From Symbiodinium kawagutii (lineage: Eukaryota; Sar; Dinophyceae; Suessiales; Symbiodiniaceae), in contig VSDK01020373.1 of the NCBI GenBank assembly GCA_009767595.1, positions 147,602 to 211,601 on the forward strand: DNA of 64,000 nucleotides, written 5' to 3'. Every line of letters starts with the position of its first letter. The stretch's first letter is position 1. The notes below the pieces were generated by a model. That model saw nothing but the letters and a program-made list of their open reading frames with translations, was not told where the DNA came from and did no database searches. The position numbers and the translations under genes are program-made. Shown one piece after another: positions 11,212 to 20,170 of this stretch.

Positions 11212-13039
11212 AAATGCAAGCCTTGATGCCGGGATTCGTCCCGTGATTGTAAGACCGGGAAAAGCCCGTGGAGGGTGTTTCCCACCTCCTGATGCCTGGG
11301 AGGTGGGTAGGTGGAAGGGGGAGCGTTGCATCCCCGATCAAGGACCAGTTCTTTGGGGGGAGGTCGTTGATGACTATGGGAATCCCCAAGGAACTGTCCT
11401 TGTGAGAGTGAAGAGGCTGTATGCCCCGGGGGAGAAAGGAAGGTTTCTCCTGGGTGACTATGTGTCAGCCTCGGACAAGGCCTATCGAGATTGGGCTGCG
11501 TCCAAATCTGGGAGACCCAGCACGGTAGATGGGTCCTACCACCTTTGCAAAGGGGGGCCTGAGCACTGCCAAGCTGGTGGCAAGAGCGACATCATTGTCC
11601 ATGTGGGGCAATGGAGAACTTGGAAGGAAGAAGAGCTGTTGGGTGGGGGGCCAGATACCTTCAGCAAGGAAGCCAAGAACCTCATACAGCAGTACTTCAA
11701 GAAGCACGATCTGGGTCAACCAGTGGAAGAGGCCGAGGGGATACCTTGGCGAGCTCTGGGAAGGCAAGGGATCCTCAAGCTCGGGAAACCGGATGACAGC
11801 GCAGGGAGCCGGGGGAAGACCCGTGATGAACCTGCAAAGAGGGATCCCCCTGGAGAACAGGAGAAGAGCAAAAGGGAGAAGTTGTCATCCCTCCAGGAGC
11901 AGCTTAAAGCTTTGAAGGCTGAGTTGCGTGAGGATAGGAAGCGAGCTGCCACCTCTGGAGGAGGTGTGAGGAAAAAGGGTGATGAGGAAAAGACGGAGAA
12001 GCCTCCCTCAAAGAAAGCAAAGAAGGGAGTGACCTTCGACGACGGAGGCTTGGGAAAAGACCCGGTGGAGTCCGAGCCAGACTGGGGGGATGATGATGAC
12101 GATGGGGATGACTCCGGATCGTCAGGTGATTCCCTCTCCGACGATGAGTCATCGGACGAGTCCCCGGTGGAAAAGAAAAAGAAGGATGCAAAGAAGGCCC
12201 GTCGAGAGGGGTCAAAGACCGGTGAGAGCAAGGGAAAGCGAAAGAAGAGGACCGGTTCGAAGAGGTCCAAGAAGACGAGAAAGAAGAAAAAGAAGAAGGG
12301 CCGGTCTGGGAAGTTGGACCGTGACAAAGGACCCTTTGGCGTGGGTGAGACGCAACGCCTGCCAAGAGTTGGCAGTGAGGAGGAAAGCTATGAGGGCTCA
12401 ACGGATGACTCGGAGCAGTCTTTTCGCAAAGCCCCTTCGGGCCTGACCTTGCACCTAAGGCTGCAAAGGTACGCCCAGCGGTTTCCGGGCCGGCTGGCGA
12501 CCCGACTCCTTCAGAAGATGGAGCGGGCAACAAGGTTCGAAGGGGCGATGAAGAAGTTCTCCGGAGAAGGTCAGGTGATGGTCAAAGCGTGCGCAGTGAC
12601 GTACATGCTGACCATCCTGAGCCCCATGCTGAAGGACAAGTGGAACCTCCGCTCTCAACGGGAGATGAGGGTTCTGTCAGAGATCCTCGACCTCCTGGCA
12701 GCAGGCCGGGGGTCATCCGCGGCGGACGTGGTGGCACAGAGACTGAAGGCCCTGGAGCAGTCAGTCCAGGACAGCAACAGCTGGAGGAAAGCGAAGTTCC
12801 TGGAACTGGTGCCGGAGGAGTCCGGGATGACAGATCGGGGCGAAGAGCAGATGATGCAGAAAGAGGTGGAACTCGAAGAAAAGTTCCGATGGAAAGGGTA
12901 CACCCCAAGATGGGAGGAGGAACACTATCCCCCGAAAGGAAAAGACGGAAAAGGCACGGGGAAGCAGAAAGGAAAAGGAAAGGGAAAGGCGAAAACGCCG
13001 GCTCAAGCGGCAGCCGAGACAAAGCCCAAGGAGACGTAA
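11204..13039 (+). CDS. Gag-like protein of the DIRS-like element
   Basis: The open frame of about 611 codons sits at the Gag position. The first part is globular (KGERCIPDQGPVLWGEVVDD). Residues about 200-400 are highly charged, with long Lys and Asp/Glu runs, suggesting a nucleic-acid-binding or disordered segment. A helical, Leu/Arg-rich C-terminal part follows (LHLRLQRYAQRFPGRLATRL) and could be the capsid-like region. No CCHC zinc knuckle is visible. There is no in-frame ATG near the 5' end: an in-frame TAG lies at 11198, and the nearby ATG at 11214 is in another frame and stops after 10 codons. Translation therefore needs a non-AUG start, splicing, or an ancestral frame lost by an indel. 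The last 450 nt overlap open Pol frame, which lies in the -1 frame. Confidence 0.75.
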   Translation: MGSNASLDAGIRPVIVRPGKARGGCFPPPDAWEVGRWKGERCIPDQGPVLWGEVVDDYGNPQGTVLVRVKRLYAPGEKGRFLLGDYVSASDKAYRDWAASKSGRPSTVDGSYHLCKGGPEHCQAGGKSDIIVHVGQWRTWKEEELLGGGPDTFSKEAKNLIQQYFKKHDLGQPVEEAEGIPWRALGRQGILKLGKPDDSAGSRGKTRDEPAKRDPPGEQEKSKREKLSSLQEQLKALKAELREDRKRAATSGGGVRKKGDEEKTEKPPSKKAKKGVTFDDGGLGKDPVESEPDWGDDDDDGDDSGSSGDSLSDDESSDESPVEKKKKDAKKARREGSKTGESKGKRKKRTGSKRSKKTRKKKKKKGRSGKLDRDKGPFGVGETQRLPRVGSEEESYEGSTDDSEQSFRKAPSGLTLHLRLQRYAQRFPGRLATRLLQKMERATRFEGAMKKFSGEGQVMVKACAVTYMLTILSPMLKDKWNLRSQREMRVLSEILDLLAAGRGSSAADVVAQRLKALEQSVQDSNSWRKAKFLELVPEESGMTDRGEEQMMQKEVELEEKFRWKGYTPRWEEEHYPPKGKDGKGTGKQKGKGKGKAKTPAQAAAETKPKET

Positions 13040-13050
13040 GGGAAGAGGCA

Positions 13051-16000
13051 ATGCCATCCACCTCGGTGGGTGTGAGGCCACCAGAACCCGAGTTCGGGCC
13101 GGGGGGCCTGAGGGCACCGGAAGAGGAAGTTGGGGAGCTTGATGAAGCTCCTGTGCCTGAATCGCCTCCCGCTGCAACGTACCGGGGAGTGATCAGAGAA
13201 TGGTTGGCGGGTGACCGAAAGGTTGAGGAGATCGGGAACCTCATCATGTCCACCTTGGACGTGAGTGGGTCCTACCTCAGGGATTTCAGGAAGGAAATGG
13301 AAAAACACGCCGTGGCCCGCGACAGGACCGGTTCCTGCACTGAGATCCTTCCGATCTCCCTGAAAGCCGTGGAAGAGTCAACCTCTTGGTCGCCGGCGTT
13401 GGGAAAATGGTTGGGCCTCATCTGCCTGGTCTTGAACTACCACTTTTGTGCCGGGGGGCGCAACAAGAAGTTCATGCAGCACGGCGAGGCCATCAATAAG
13501 AAGCAGATGGAGATGATTGTCACCCACCTGCTACCGGCCTTGCGAAGGCTGTGTGGTGACGAAATACGGCTGCCCTCAATGGAGGTGATGGAAGCCGACC
13601 TGGCCCGAAAAGGGCACAACTATGACGGGTCATCCTATGTGGTGATGGAGGAGATTGACCCTGACAAGGTCTTCGCCTGTTGGCCAAAGAAGGAGGAAGC
13701 TGCGGTGGCCAAGCTGGAGGACTTCCTCAAAGGCGAGACAAGGGAGAAGGTCTTGGCTCCCATGAAAAGTATCTTGCCAAAGGAAGAGTGGCCCACGAGC
13801 TTACTTCGCAGCTATGTCAGGGCGAGTGACGAAAATTGGGCAAGAGTAGTGACAGAGGGCTATAAGCGAGGCCTCTTTCAGGCGTGCCCCGCAGACGAGA
13901 TCATCAAGGACAAGGAGGGGCGCCCAGTTCTGAACGGGGCCGGGGCCGTCCTTAAGATGAAGGGGGACACACCTCAGCAACGGTTCATCTCTATCTTCTG
14001 CCCTCTCAACGCCATCTCAGAAAAGATAGAGGGAGATGAAGCCACCTTACCCTATGTGGGACAGGTGTGTCTGGTTCAGGTTCCAGAGGAAAGTGAGGTA
14101 GTCATTGACAGCGAAGACATGTCGTCTGCATTCAACCTGTTTCAGATGCCGGAGGGGTGGAGAGGCCTCTTCGTGTATGAGAAACAGGTGCCAGCTAGAT
14201 GCCTAGGCCTGGAAGGAGAGCAGCCAACCTATGTGGCATTGAGGACAGTGCCAATGGGGTGGCTGTCTGCCGTGGGTGTGGTGCAGGCCGCCGTGAGGCA
14301 CTTGGCCTTTGACATTGCTAAGCTGCCTGGATCCACCGAAGTCAGAAAGTGGCAGGAAATGCCGGAGGGGGACCGTACCCTCCTGTACTTGGATTCAGTG
14401 GACCAGCTTCGCATCGTGTCAAAAACTGCTCTGCACCTTGTTGAGGGCCAGCCATCCAAGGAACACGACAAGTTCAAGGCAGCCTGTGAAGCCCATGGCC
14501 TTCCAACAAATGCGGCAAAGATGTTAGCTGGATCCTTGCATGGATCATTGCAAGGCGGAGAACTCCGCTCCACTGAGGGGGTGTTTTCGTTGAACCTGGA
14601 CAAGATGAGGTTCGACGTGGGTGCATGCCTCCTGCTACTCGGCAAGTGGGAGTGGTCCTTTGCCGAAGTGGCCGGAGTAGTGGGACGGTTGGTGTTCGCC
14701 TCGGCATTTCGGAGCTTGTTGGCTAACCTAGCTGAGGTGTTCCACCTGCTCAAAGGCGAGCCACTCCAAAAGAAACCATCCCAGCAGTGCCGTGATGAAA
14801 TTCTGATGATGTTGGCCTTGTTGCCTTTGGCCTTCACTACCCTCAAGGCCCCAATCTACCAGAAGTTGAGTGCTACCGATGCTTCGCCAACCGGCGGGGG
14901 ATCGTGTCTTGCAACGCAGCTGAAAAGGGCCAAGGGGTCACCTGATCCCCTTGTTCTTCACTGCGTGGCTTGTCGCTCCGACATGAGCGAGGAAATTGGG
15001 GCCGGGGTCGACATGGAGTGTCCTATGGGATGTGGAGGAAGAGTTTGTACACTGGCCTGCTACTTGGAGCACCGGGATGACTGCCCGTGTGGACGGAAGC
15101 CTGTCCCTGTGTTCAGTGAGCGATGGTCCGGCCGCAACTACCCCCTGACCAAATCCATGATGGCCGTGGGGTTTGATGTCGCCCCGCCATATGACCGACA
15201 GGTGTCTGCGGAAATGGATTTCTTCACAGACCGAGGAAAAGAGATTTGGGAAGGGCTGGACGCTACGGACGTGGAGGCCGAACACCACGCTCCAGATTGC
15301 AAAACGTTCAGCAGAGCCAGAGGAAAACCCTTCTGGATAGGGAACCGTCGGTACAATGGCCCTCCTGCCCTCAGGAGTGAACAGCATGTGCTCGGGTTTC
15401 CGTGGCTGCGAGGGGATGCTGCTGCTCGAGTCAGGCAAGGCAACCGAATGGCGACCCGCAGCATTAAAAGGTGCGATGAGCTGGATGAAAATTACAAGTA
15501 CTTCGGCCTCGAGCATCCCTACCGTAGCTACATGTGGTACACCAAGCCAGCAATAGCCTTGGCTTCGAAGCCAGGAGTTCGAATGGCTGTTTTCAGCAAT
15601 TGCTGCTTCGGTGGGCGCCGGCAAAAATGGACAGCCGTGTTGACAAATTGCGAGGCCCTGTATCAGGCCCTTCACAAGCCAGACTGTCCTCACGACATGG
15701 ATTGGTATGACTATCAACCCTACTTTGATGAAGCGGGTGAAATCCGCTACCCCACCGAGGAGGAGGCCGAGTACCCAGAAGAGCTTTGCAACGCATATGC
15801 CTTTGCAATGCGTGCCGCCTTGCAGTCAACAGGCGTGTGGCCCGATGAGGAAACCCACCGACTGAATGAGCTCAGTCGTGAATTGGAAAAGTATGGCAGG
15901 TTCTCTGACAGCCTGCTCAAGGCCAAAGTGGCCGAGCGCATCTTTCACATGGAGCGCCTTTTGGTTTCAGGCAACGAGGAGCATGCCTTTGCCTCCATGC

Positions 16001-16401
16001 TCCGCAGTGGGCATTACCGAGGAACAGATATCCGCTTCCTCGTGGAACATTTGGGGGAACGTGAGCTGGTTCCCTACCCGGCTTACCGGTGGCTCTGGAA
16101 AGAAACAATGAATTACCGTTGGAAGCAAGAGGCACACATCAATGAGCTGGAAACTCAAGCCCTTGTGGCTCACTTACGACGGCTCATGAAGGAGCCATGT
16201 GTGCACCGTGTGAAGCTGATAGTGATTGTTGATTCCCAAGTGCTCTTTTTCGCACTGGGCAAGGGGCGCAGTCCCTCCAAGCGGCTCAACCAGCTGCTGC
16301 GAAGGGTGATGGCTTTGGAGTTGGCTGGGGACATCTACCTTTTCCCCATTTGGACGTTGTCAGCGTGGAATTATGCTGACAACCCCAGCCGTCGCGCATG
16401 A
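13051..16401 (+). CDS. Pol: reverse transcriptase and RNase H with nested Zn-cluster and methyltransferase-like module
   Basis: The frame is open from 12589, but the first plausible Met outside Gag is at 13051, 12 nt after the Gag stop. A -1 frameshift in the overlap is the alternative. Residues are numbered from 12589. RT: motif A VIDSEDMSSAF (Asp510), motif B RTVPMGWLSA (from 552), motif C LLYLDSVDQL (Asp602, Ser603). RNase H tetrad: Asp764 (SATDASPTGGG), Glu1188 (HINELETQA), Asp1215 (VIVDSQV), Asp1264 (NYADNPSR). Between the first two are a Cys/His cluster (Cys792, 795, 811, 815, 820, 824, His828, Cys832, 834) and a methyltransferase-like region: PLTKSMMAVGFDV, then HHAPDCKTFSRARGKP with Cys904, FGLEHPYRSYMW, and CCFGGRRQKWTAVLTN. 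The stop overlaps the recombinase start (ATGA). Ser603 replaces the second Asp of the usual RT DD pair and may weaken RT activity. Confidence 0.85.
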   Translation: MPSTSVGVRPPEPEFGPGGLRAPEEEVGELDEAPVPESPPAATYRGVIREWLAGDRKVEEIGNLIMSTLDVSGSYLRDFRKEMEKHAVARDRTGSCTEILPISLKAVEESTSWSPALGKWLGLICLVLNYHFCAGGRNKKFMQHGEAINKKQMEMIVTHLLPALRRLCGDEIRLPSMEVMEADLARKGHNYDGSSYVVMEEIDPDKVFACWPKKEEAAVAKLEDFLKGETREKVLAPMKSILPKEEWPTSLLRSYVRASDENWARVVTEGYKRGLFQACPADEIIKDKEGRPVLNGAGAVLKMKGDTPQQRFISIFCPLNAISEKIEGDEATLPYVGQVCLVQVPEESEVVIDSEDMSSAFNLFQMPEGWRGLFVYEKQVPARCLGLEGEQPTYVALRTVPMGWLSAVGVVQAAVRHLAFDIAKLPGSTEVRKWQEMPEGDRTLLYLDSVDQLRIVSKTALHLVEGQPSKEHDKFKAACEAHGLPTNAAKMLAGSLHGSLQGGELRSTEGVFSLNLDKMRFDVGACLLLLGKWEWSFAEVAGVVGRLVFASAFRSLLANLAEVFHLLKGEPLQKKPSQQCRDEILMMLALLPLAFTTLKAPIYQKLSATDASPTGGGSCLATQLKRAKGSPDPLVLHCVACRSDMSEEIGAGVDMECPMGCGGRVCTLACYLEHRDDCPCGRKPVPVFSERWSGRNYPLTKSMMAVGFDVAPPYDRQVSAEMDFFTDRGKEIWEGLDATDVEAEHHAPDCKTFSRARGKPFWIGNRRYNGPPALRSEQHVLGFPWLRGDAAARVRQGNRMATRSIKRCDELDENYKYFGLEHPYRSYMWYTKPAIALASKPGVRMAVFSNCCFGGRRQKWTAVLTNCEALYQALHKPDCPHDMDWYDYQPYFDEAGEIRYPTEEEAEYPEELCNAYAFAMRAALQSTGVWPDEETHRLNELSRELEKYGRFSDSLLKAKVAERIFHMERLLVSGNEEHAFASMLRSGHYRGTDIRFLVEHLGERELVPYPAYRWLWKETMNYRWKQEAHINELETQALVAHLRRLMKEPCVHRVKLIVIVDSQVLFFALGKGRSPSKRLNQLLRRVMALELAGDIYLFPIWTLSAWNYADNPSRRA

Positions 16402-17315
16402 TGCCGACATTGCGCTTCGTGGGCCTCAAGCCCCGCACTCTTCAAAGCTATCGTAACGCCCTGCTCCGGTTCTTTGACTGGATGGAACTCGAAAACATCA
16501 ACACACCACGGAAGGCTTCACAACTTGATGAAATTTTAGCTTCCTTTTTGGAGCATCTTTGGCTGGATGACGTCAATATTACTTATGCTGGGCACACCTT
16601 GAGTGCCTTTCGCCGCTTCTACCCTCAGCTCAGGTGGAAGTTGGCAGTTTCACGCCAGTTCTTTTCAAACTGGAAGTCAATTCATGTTACAAAGCAAGCC
16701 GTCCCGCTTCCAGGCGACGTGGCTGTTGCTCTAGCTGGTGTGGCTCTCGCAGCTGACGACCTGCCTCTGGCAGTGACAATGTTGCTGGGGTTTGCCGCCT
16801 TTCTTCGAACAGGCGAGATGGTGGCTCTTCATCATGGCAATGTTCATGTTGATGAGTTGACAGGTATCATCATTTTAGCATTGCCGAGCACCAAAACCTC
16901 CAAGCAACGTCTCGAGAGCGTGGCTGTCACTGACCCTAAGTTGGCTTCGTTGTTAGCTTGGGTTCTCAGCCACACCACCACTGAGCACTTGTATAATGGG
17001 TCACCCAATATGTTTCGTTCGCAGTTGCGTTTGTTGTTGGCCCATCTCCAATTGCAAGATCATTGTTTCACCGCCTATTCTTTTAGGCGTGGTGGTGCTA
17101 CGCATGCCTTTGCCAATGGCCTTCACTTTGATTCCCTGTTGGTCAAGGGCCGGTGGCAAAGTGTCAAAACTGCACGCCAGTACTTAGATTCTGGTCGAGC
17201 CGCATTGGTGCAGCTCCAGTTTTCTGATGCATCGCATCACCTCATCGACCATTACAGTGAGTATGCTTCTACTTTTTGCGAGCGACTCCGTCAGAAGCGC
17301 ACTTCTCGTAGCTGA
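16398..17315 (+). CDS. tyrosine recombinase of the DIRS-like element
   Basis: A 305-residue protein that would integrate the circular DNA intermediate. The N-terminal half resembles a core-binding domain (LKPRTLQSYRNALLRFFDWM). Catalytic-domain residues seen: Arg137 in FAAFLRTGEMVAL, a Lys-bearing segment STKTSKQRLESV, Arg230 in AYSFRRGGATHA, Trp253 in KGRWQSVKTA, and nucleophile Tyr262 in ARQYLDSG. Tyr227 stands where many family members have the His of HxxR, and Trp253 replaces the second His, as is common in the family. The start ATG (16398) overlaps the Pol stop in ATGA, suggesting coupled reinitiation. Length fits DIRS recombinases and the frame appears intact. Confidence 0.85.
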   Translation: MMPTLRFVGLKPRTLQSYRNALLRFFDWMELENINTPRKASQLDEILASFLEHLWLDDVNITYAGHTLSAFRRFYPQLRWKLAVSRQFFSNWKSIHVTKQAVPLPGDVAVALAGVALAADDLPLAVTMLLGFAAFLRTGEMVALHHGNVHVDELTGIIILALPSTKTSKQRLESVAVTDPKLASLLAWVLSHTTTEHLYNGSPNMFRSQLRLLLAHLQLQDHCFTAYSFRRGGATHAFANGLHFDSLLVKGRWQSVKTARQYLDSGRAALVQLQFSDASHHLIDHYSEYASTFCERLRQKRTSRS

Positions 17316-17377
17316 GGTTGGGTGTCATAGTGCCTAATATTCTTTTTTGATCCCCTGTTTGCCGAAGTGCTTACAGT

Positions 17378-17594
17378 GGGAGGGTGCCAGGTGAAGCCTG
17401 TGTTGCCCCGGCGGTGGGCTGCTCATGTTGAGCACAGCTCCTGTGTGAGCTCACCAGGTCCTGGGACCTGTGAATTCAAAAAGCCTATAGGTGGCTAAAT
17501 GCATTGGCCCGAAGTGGTCATTGCCTGGCACTTTGACAAGCCTTGCCACGGCGTGAAAAAGAGAGTGTGCGCTGGCAGCTGCGATGGAGCTATA
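17378..17594 (+). repeat. split direct repeat B1
   Basis: 217 bp (GGGAGGGTGCCAGG to GATGGAGCTATA), apparently identical to 17706-17922. Its last four bases (TATA) are also the first four of A2. Confidence 0.9.
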
Positions 17595-17666
17595 GAAATG
17601 AGTCGGTGAGGGGAATCGAATAAGACGATGCTATAGCACCAAGTGGATGCCTTAGCTTTTGGGCTC
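17591..17666 (+). repeat. split direct repeat A2
   Basis: Second copy of the 76-bp A repeat. The B1/A2 border reproduces the junction a circular form would have. Confidence 0.9.
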
Positions 17667-17705
17667 CCACCCTCCCTCACCAGCTGGATCGCTGTGCTCT
17701 GTTTG

Positions 17706-17922
17706 GGGAGGGTGCCAGGTGAAGCCTGTGTTGCCCCGGCGGTGGGCTGCTCATGTTGAGCACAGCTCCTGTGTGAGCTCACCAGGTCCTGGGACCTGTG
17801 AATTCAAAAAGCCTATAGGTGGCTAAATGCATTGGCCCGAAGTGGTCATTGCCTGGCACTTTGACAAGCCTTGCCACGGCGTGAAAAAGAGAGTGTGCGC
17901 TGGCAGCTGCGATGGAGCTATA
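17706..17922 (+). repeat. split direct repeat B2, right end of the element
   Basis: Second copy of the 217-bp B repeat, ending GAGC-TATA and running directly into TATATACATA of the host flank. A 39-bp spacer separates A2 from B2. Confidence 0.9.
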
Positions 17923-18439
17923 TATATACATATTTTTTGGACGGTTGCTAGTCAATCAGTATATCGATATAACAATGACTAACACTTTACACCAACAAGC
18001 AGTACATCCGACCGTTTACGTTGACTAAGTAGTTGATAATCATAGGAGTATTGCCAACACTTATCAATCATAACAAGTTGACAATCCTAGAACTGAGAAC
18101 TTATCACCCAGAATAAGCACTTACATGGGTATATATCTATCTATCTATCATGACTAATCTTAGTTCATGAGCTCAACGACGGTTAATCAAGGGAGAATGA
18201 CAATAAACCATGGGGAAGCCATCAACTAAATGTTTTTGTCGATGGTCAATGACCAACCAACAATGATGGTGAAACACGGTAACATACTTAACGGTTGACT
18301 GTTTTTATTCCATTGTTGATTCTAGTTCACCAACTAGTACGGTCAATTAGTGGTCAAAACACTGTTTTTTTTTGCTGGTCCAGCAACAACAATCAACAAT
18401 TAGCCGCCAACAAACAAACACCTCCCACTGACCATCGAC
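17923..18439. other. right flank of the DIRS-like element, no gene seen
   Basis: AT-rich sequence with a short TCTA run near 18135-18150. No coding frame is supported. Confidence 0.5.
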
Positions 18440-18527
18440 CAACAACAACAACAACAACAACAACAACAGCAACAGCAACAGCAACAGCAACAACAACAAC
18501 AACAACAACAGCAACAACAACAACAAC
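18440..18527. repeat. (AAC)n/(AGC)n microsatellite
   Basis: About 88 bp of ACA/ACAGCA units. Translations on either strand give only homopolymer-like peptides. Confidence 0.9.
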
Positions 18528-18565
18528 CAGCAGTATCAAGGACGCAATTCTGCTTCCTGTTGTAG

Positions 18566-18775
18566 GACCTGGTGCCAGCTGCGATGGATGGCATCGACCA
18601 AAGCCAGAGATGCCACTCATGCTGGCAGGCGCCTAGGGCGCCTTGGGAGATGGGGTGGGTGCGATTCAGCAGCTCATCTCAACAAAACCCAGGGTTGTTC
18701 ACTTGCTATCGACAAGGAGAAGGAACGGATGAAGGGTACTTGTTCTTTTGGCGATATGGCTATGGATGGCAATAA
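18566..18775 (+). CDS. candidate terminal exon, unknown protein
   Basis: After an acceptor (TTGTAG) the frame reads 69 codons to TAA and contains DGIDQSQRCHSCWQAPRAPW and DEGYLFFWRYGYGW. It is protein-like throughout, Cys/Trp/Tyr-rich. A GC donor at CAG|GCGCC (18628/18629) would shorten it. An overlapping frame from 18588 is the rival. Family not recognised. Confidence 0.35.
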   Translation, partial: DLVPAAMDGIDQSQRCHSCWQAPRAPWEMGWVRFSSSSQQNPGLFTCYRQGEGTDEGYLFFWRYGYGWQ

Positions 18776-20033
18776 CCAGCAAAAGGCAGCAATCGTGGTG
18801 AATGTAATGATGATATGATGGGTGATGGTTGATGATGGTGAGTCATGTTTTTCAGGGATAACGGAGGGAGGCTCCAAGAACATACCTAGCAATGATCACC
18901 ATTAATGGAAATGGTTCCAATTGAAATAGCAATAAAGAAGTGGTGCCGTTTGGTCAGGTTGATTCAGACCTGCCATTTAATGAGCTGCGTCTACCATTGG
19001 CCTGGTACTTACCCTGGTGAAGTAAACAAAGTTAACTAACTGGGAGGGGCATCGCTTATTTATGAGAACTTGATGATAAGTTCATTGATCAGCAAGAATT
19101 GTCTTCACAAGGAACGCCCGTAGATTCACCAAATGCCACTGGATGTCCCTATATCAATACAGCCTGCTACTGGTCTAGGGATATACGAATCTTATCAGTA
19201 TCTTCGGTACTCAATAGTGACATAGTTGATCAAAGTACTGAATAATCGGATAAACTATGGTTGTGCATTTTTGAACCAGCGTCGGACAAACTATTCATGG
19301 TTGACGGGAGCAGTGGTTGAAGAATTACTCACACTGTGGTTTTGGCTGTCAATCTTGGAGCACAAACCATAGTGAATATTGCTCCAATGATTCAAAAGTG
19401 AAGCAAAGTGGTCGGATATTCACAGACTCACTTGGAATATGAGCTCCCCGGTGCAATAATCACCACTTCAAATGAGCACAAACTCATTGTGAAGCCATGT
19501 CAATGATTCAAAGTGGTCGGATATTCACGGAATTGTGCATGCAACGGGTGACAGGTGCTTACGGTTGCTCATACCGAATGTTCACAGCCAATAGGTGGGG
19601 TTACCAAGGCTCAAAACCAAGAAGTTGGTGGACCACGTGGACTGATGTGAGCTCAGAACAGTGGTTTATTGGTGGACAAATGGTGGGTAAAGGATCATGA
19701 TAGGGTTGTTATAGGATCATTCAGAACCAACATACCCACCAATAATAGGAGTATTGTAGCATCTACTGCAGGATCATTACCATCATTATCCTGTTAAACA
19801 ACCTACTGCTTATACACCTTACCACTTAGAATATGGATTTCTAGTACTCTTATTTGCTCTATCGTTTTATACACCTCCACTATCATTACAATTACACTTC
19901 CCATTGATTTGTACATGATTTGAAATCACTACAATGATACACTATAATCCCATTGATTTATACACTTCCCATTTAATCACTTCCCATGATACAGCCTTTA
20001 CCCATTGATCTCTTCCACCCGTTCGCATTGAAG
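18776..20033. other. intron-like sequence, no supported gene
   Basis: Contains a locally repeated segment: AAGTGGTCGGATATTCACAG near 19405 and 19510, in a duplicated context with ACCATAGTGAA and TCATTGTGAA. A 67-codon frame at 19497 crosses this duplication and is not convincing. Confidence 0.4.
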
Positions 20034-20170
20034 GTTCCACGTCGAAGCCGCCTCGCCATGATCGAAATCTGTCGTCCTTCCTGAAGACCAGTTTCGACGA
20101 CGAGGACGGTCCTTCTCACGGCACTGGGAGGTCGTCGGTTGGGGTCGTGACAAACGGTTTGGTTGACTAA
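20034..20170 (+). CDS. candidate exon, unknown protein
   Basis: After an acceptor (TTGAAG) an open frame of 44 codons reads KPPRHDRNLSSFLKTSFDDE and a Ser/Gly-rich tail. The composition is coding-like. A 92-codon minus-strand frame over the same island is a serious rival, so the strand rests on the + orientation of neighbouring exons. Confidence 0.35.

Larger units (their letters stand above)
11136..17922 (+). mobile_element. DIRS-order (Ngaro-like) tyrosine-recombinase retrotransposon, near complete
   Basis: This 6787-bp element has three + strand ORFs (Gag-like; Pol with RT and RNase H; tyrosine recombinase) and split direct repeats in the order A1 - ORFs - B1 - A2 - B2, as in Ngaro/VIPER/PAT elements. 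It lacks LTRs, an aspartic protease and a DDE integrase, as expected for the order. A1 starts with TATA, B2 ends with TATA, and B1 and A2 overlap by exactly that TATA. This fits integration of a circular intermediate by recombination at a TATA core. The long ORFs point to a recent insertion. Possible defects are the missing Gag ATG and an altered RT motif C. Confidence 0.9.

Noticed and set aside
12589..13050. The first 154 codons of the Pol open frame as part of the protein
   Set aside because: They overlap Gag and read as low-complexity Arg/Gly/Glu shadow. The first Met outside Gag is at 13051. A -1 frameshift remains possible, so this is a preference only.
11716..13253. Several minus-strand frames of 138-223 codons
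   Set aside because: They mirror the charged Gag region (long Phe and Ser/Pro runs opposite Lys and Asp/Glu runs) and the Gag/Pol overlap.
14938..15717. 259-codon open frame on the minus strand
   Set aside because: It is antisense to the methyltransferase-like part of Pol, which shows clear conserved blocks on the + strand. The minus frame has no recognisable motif and is a composition shadow.
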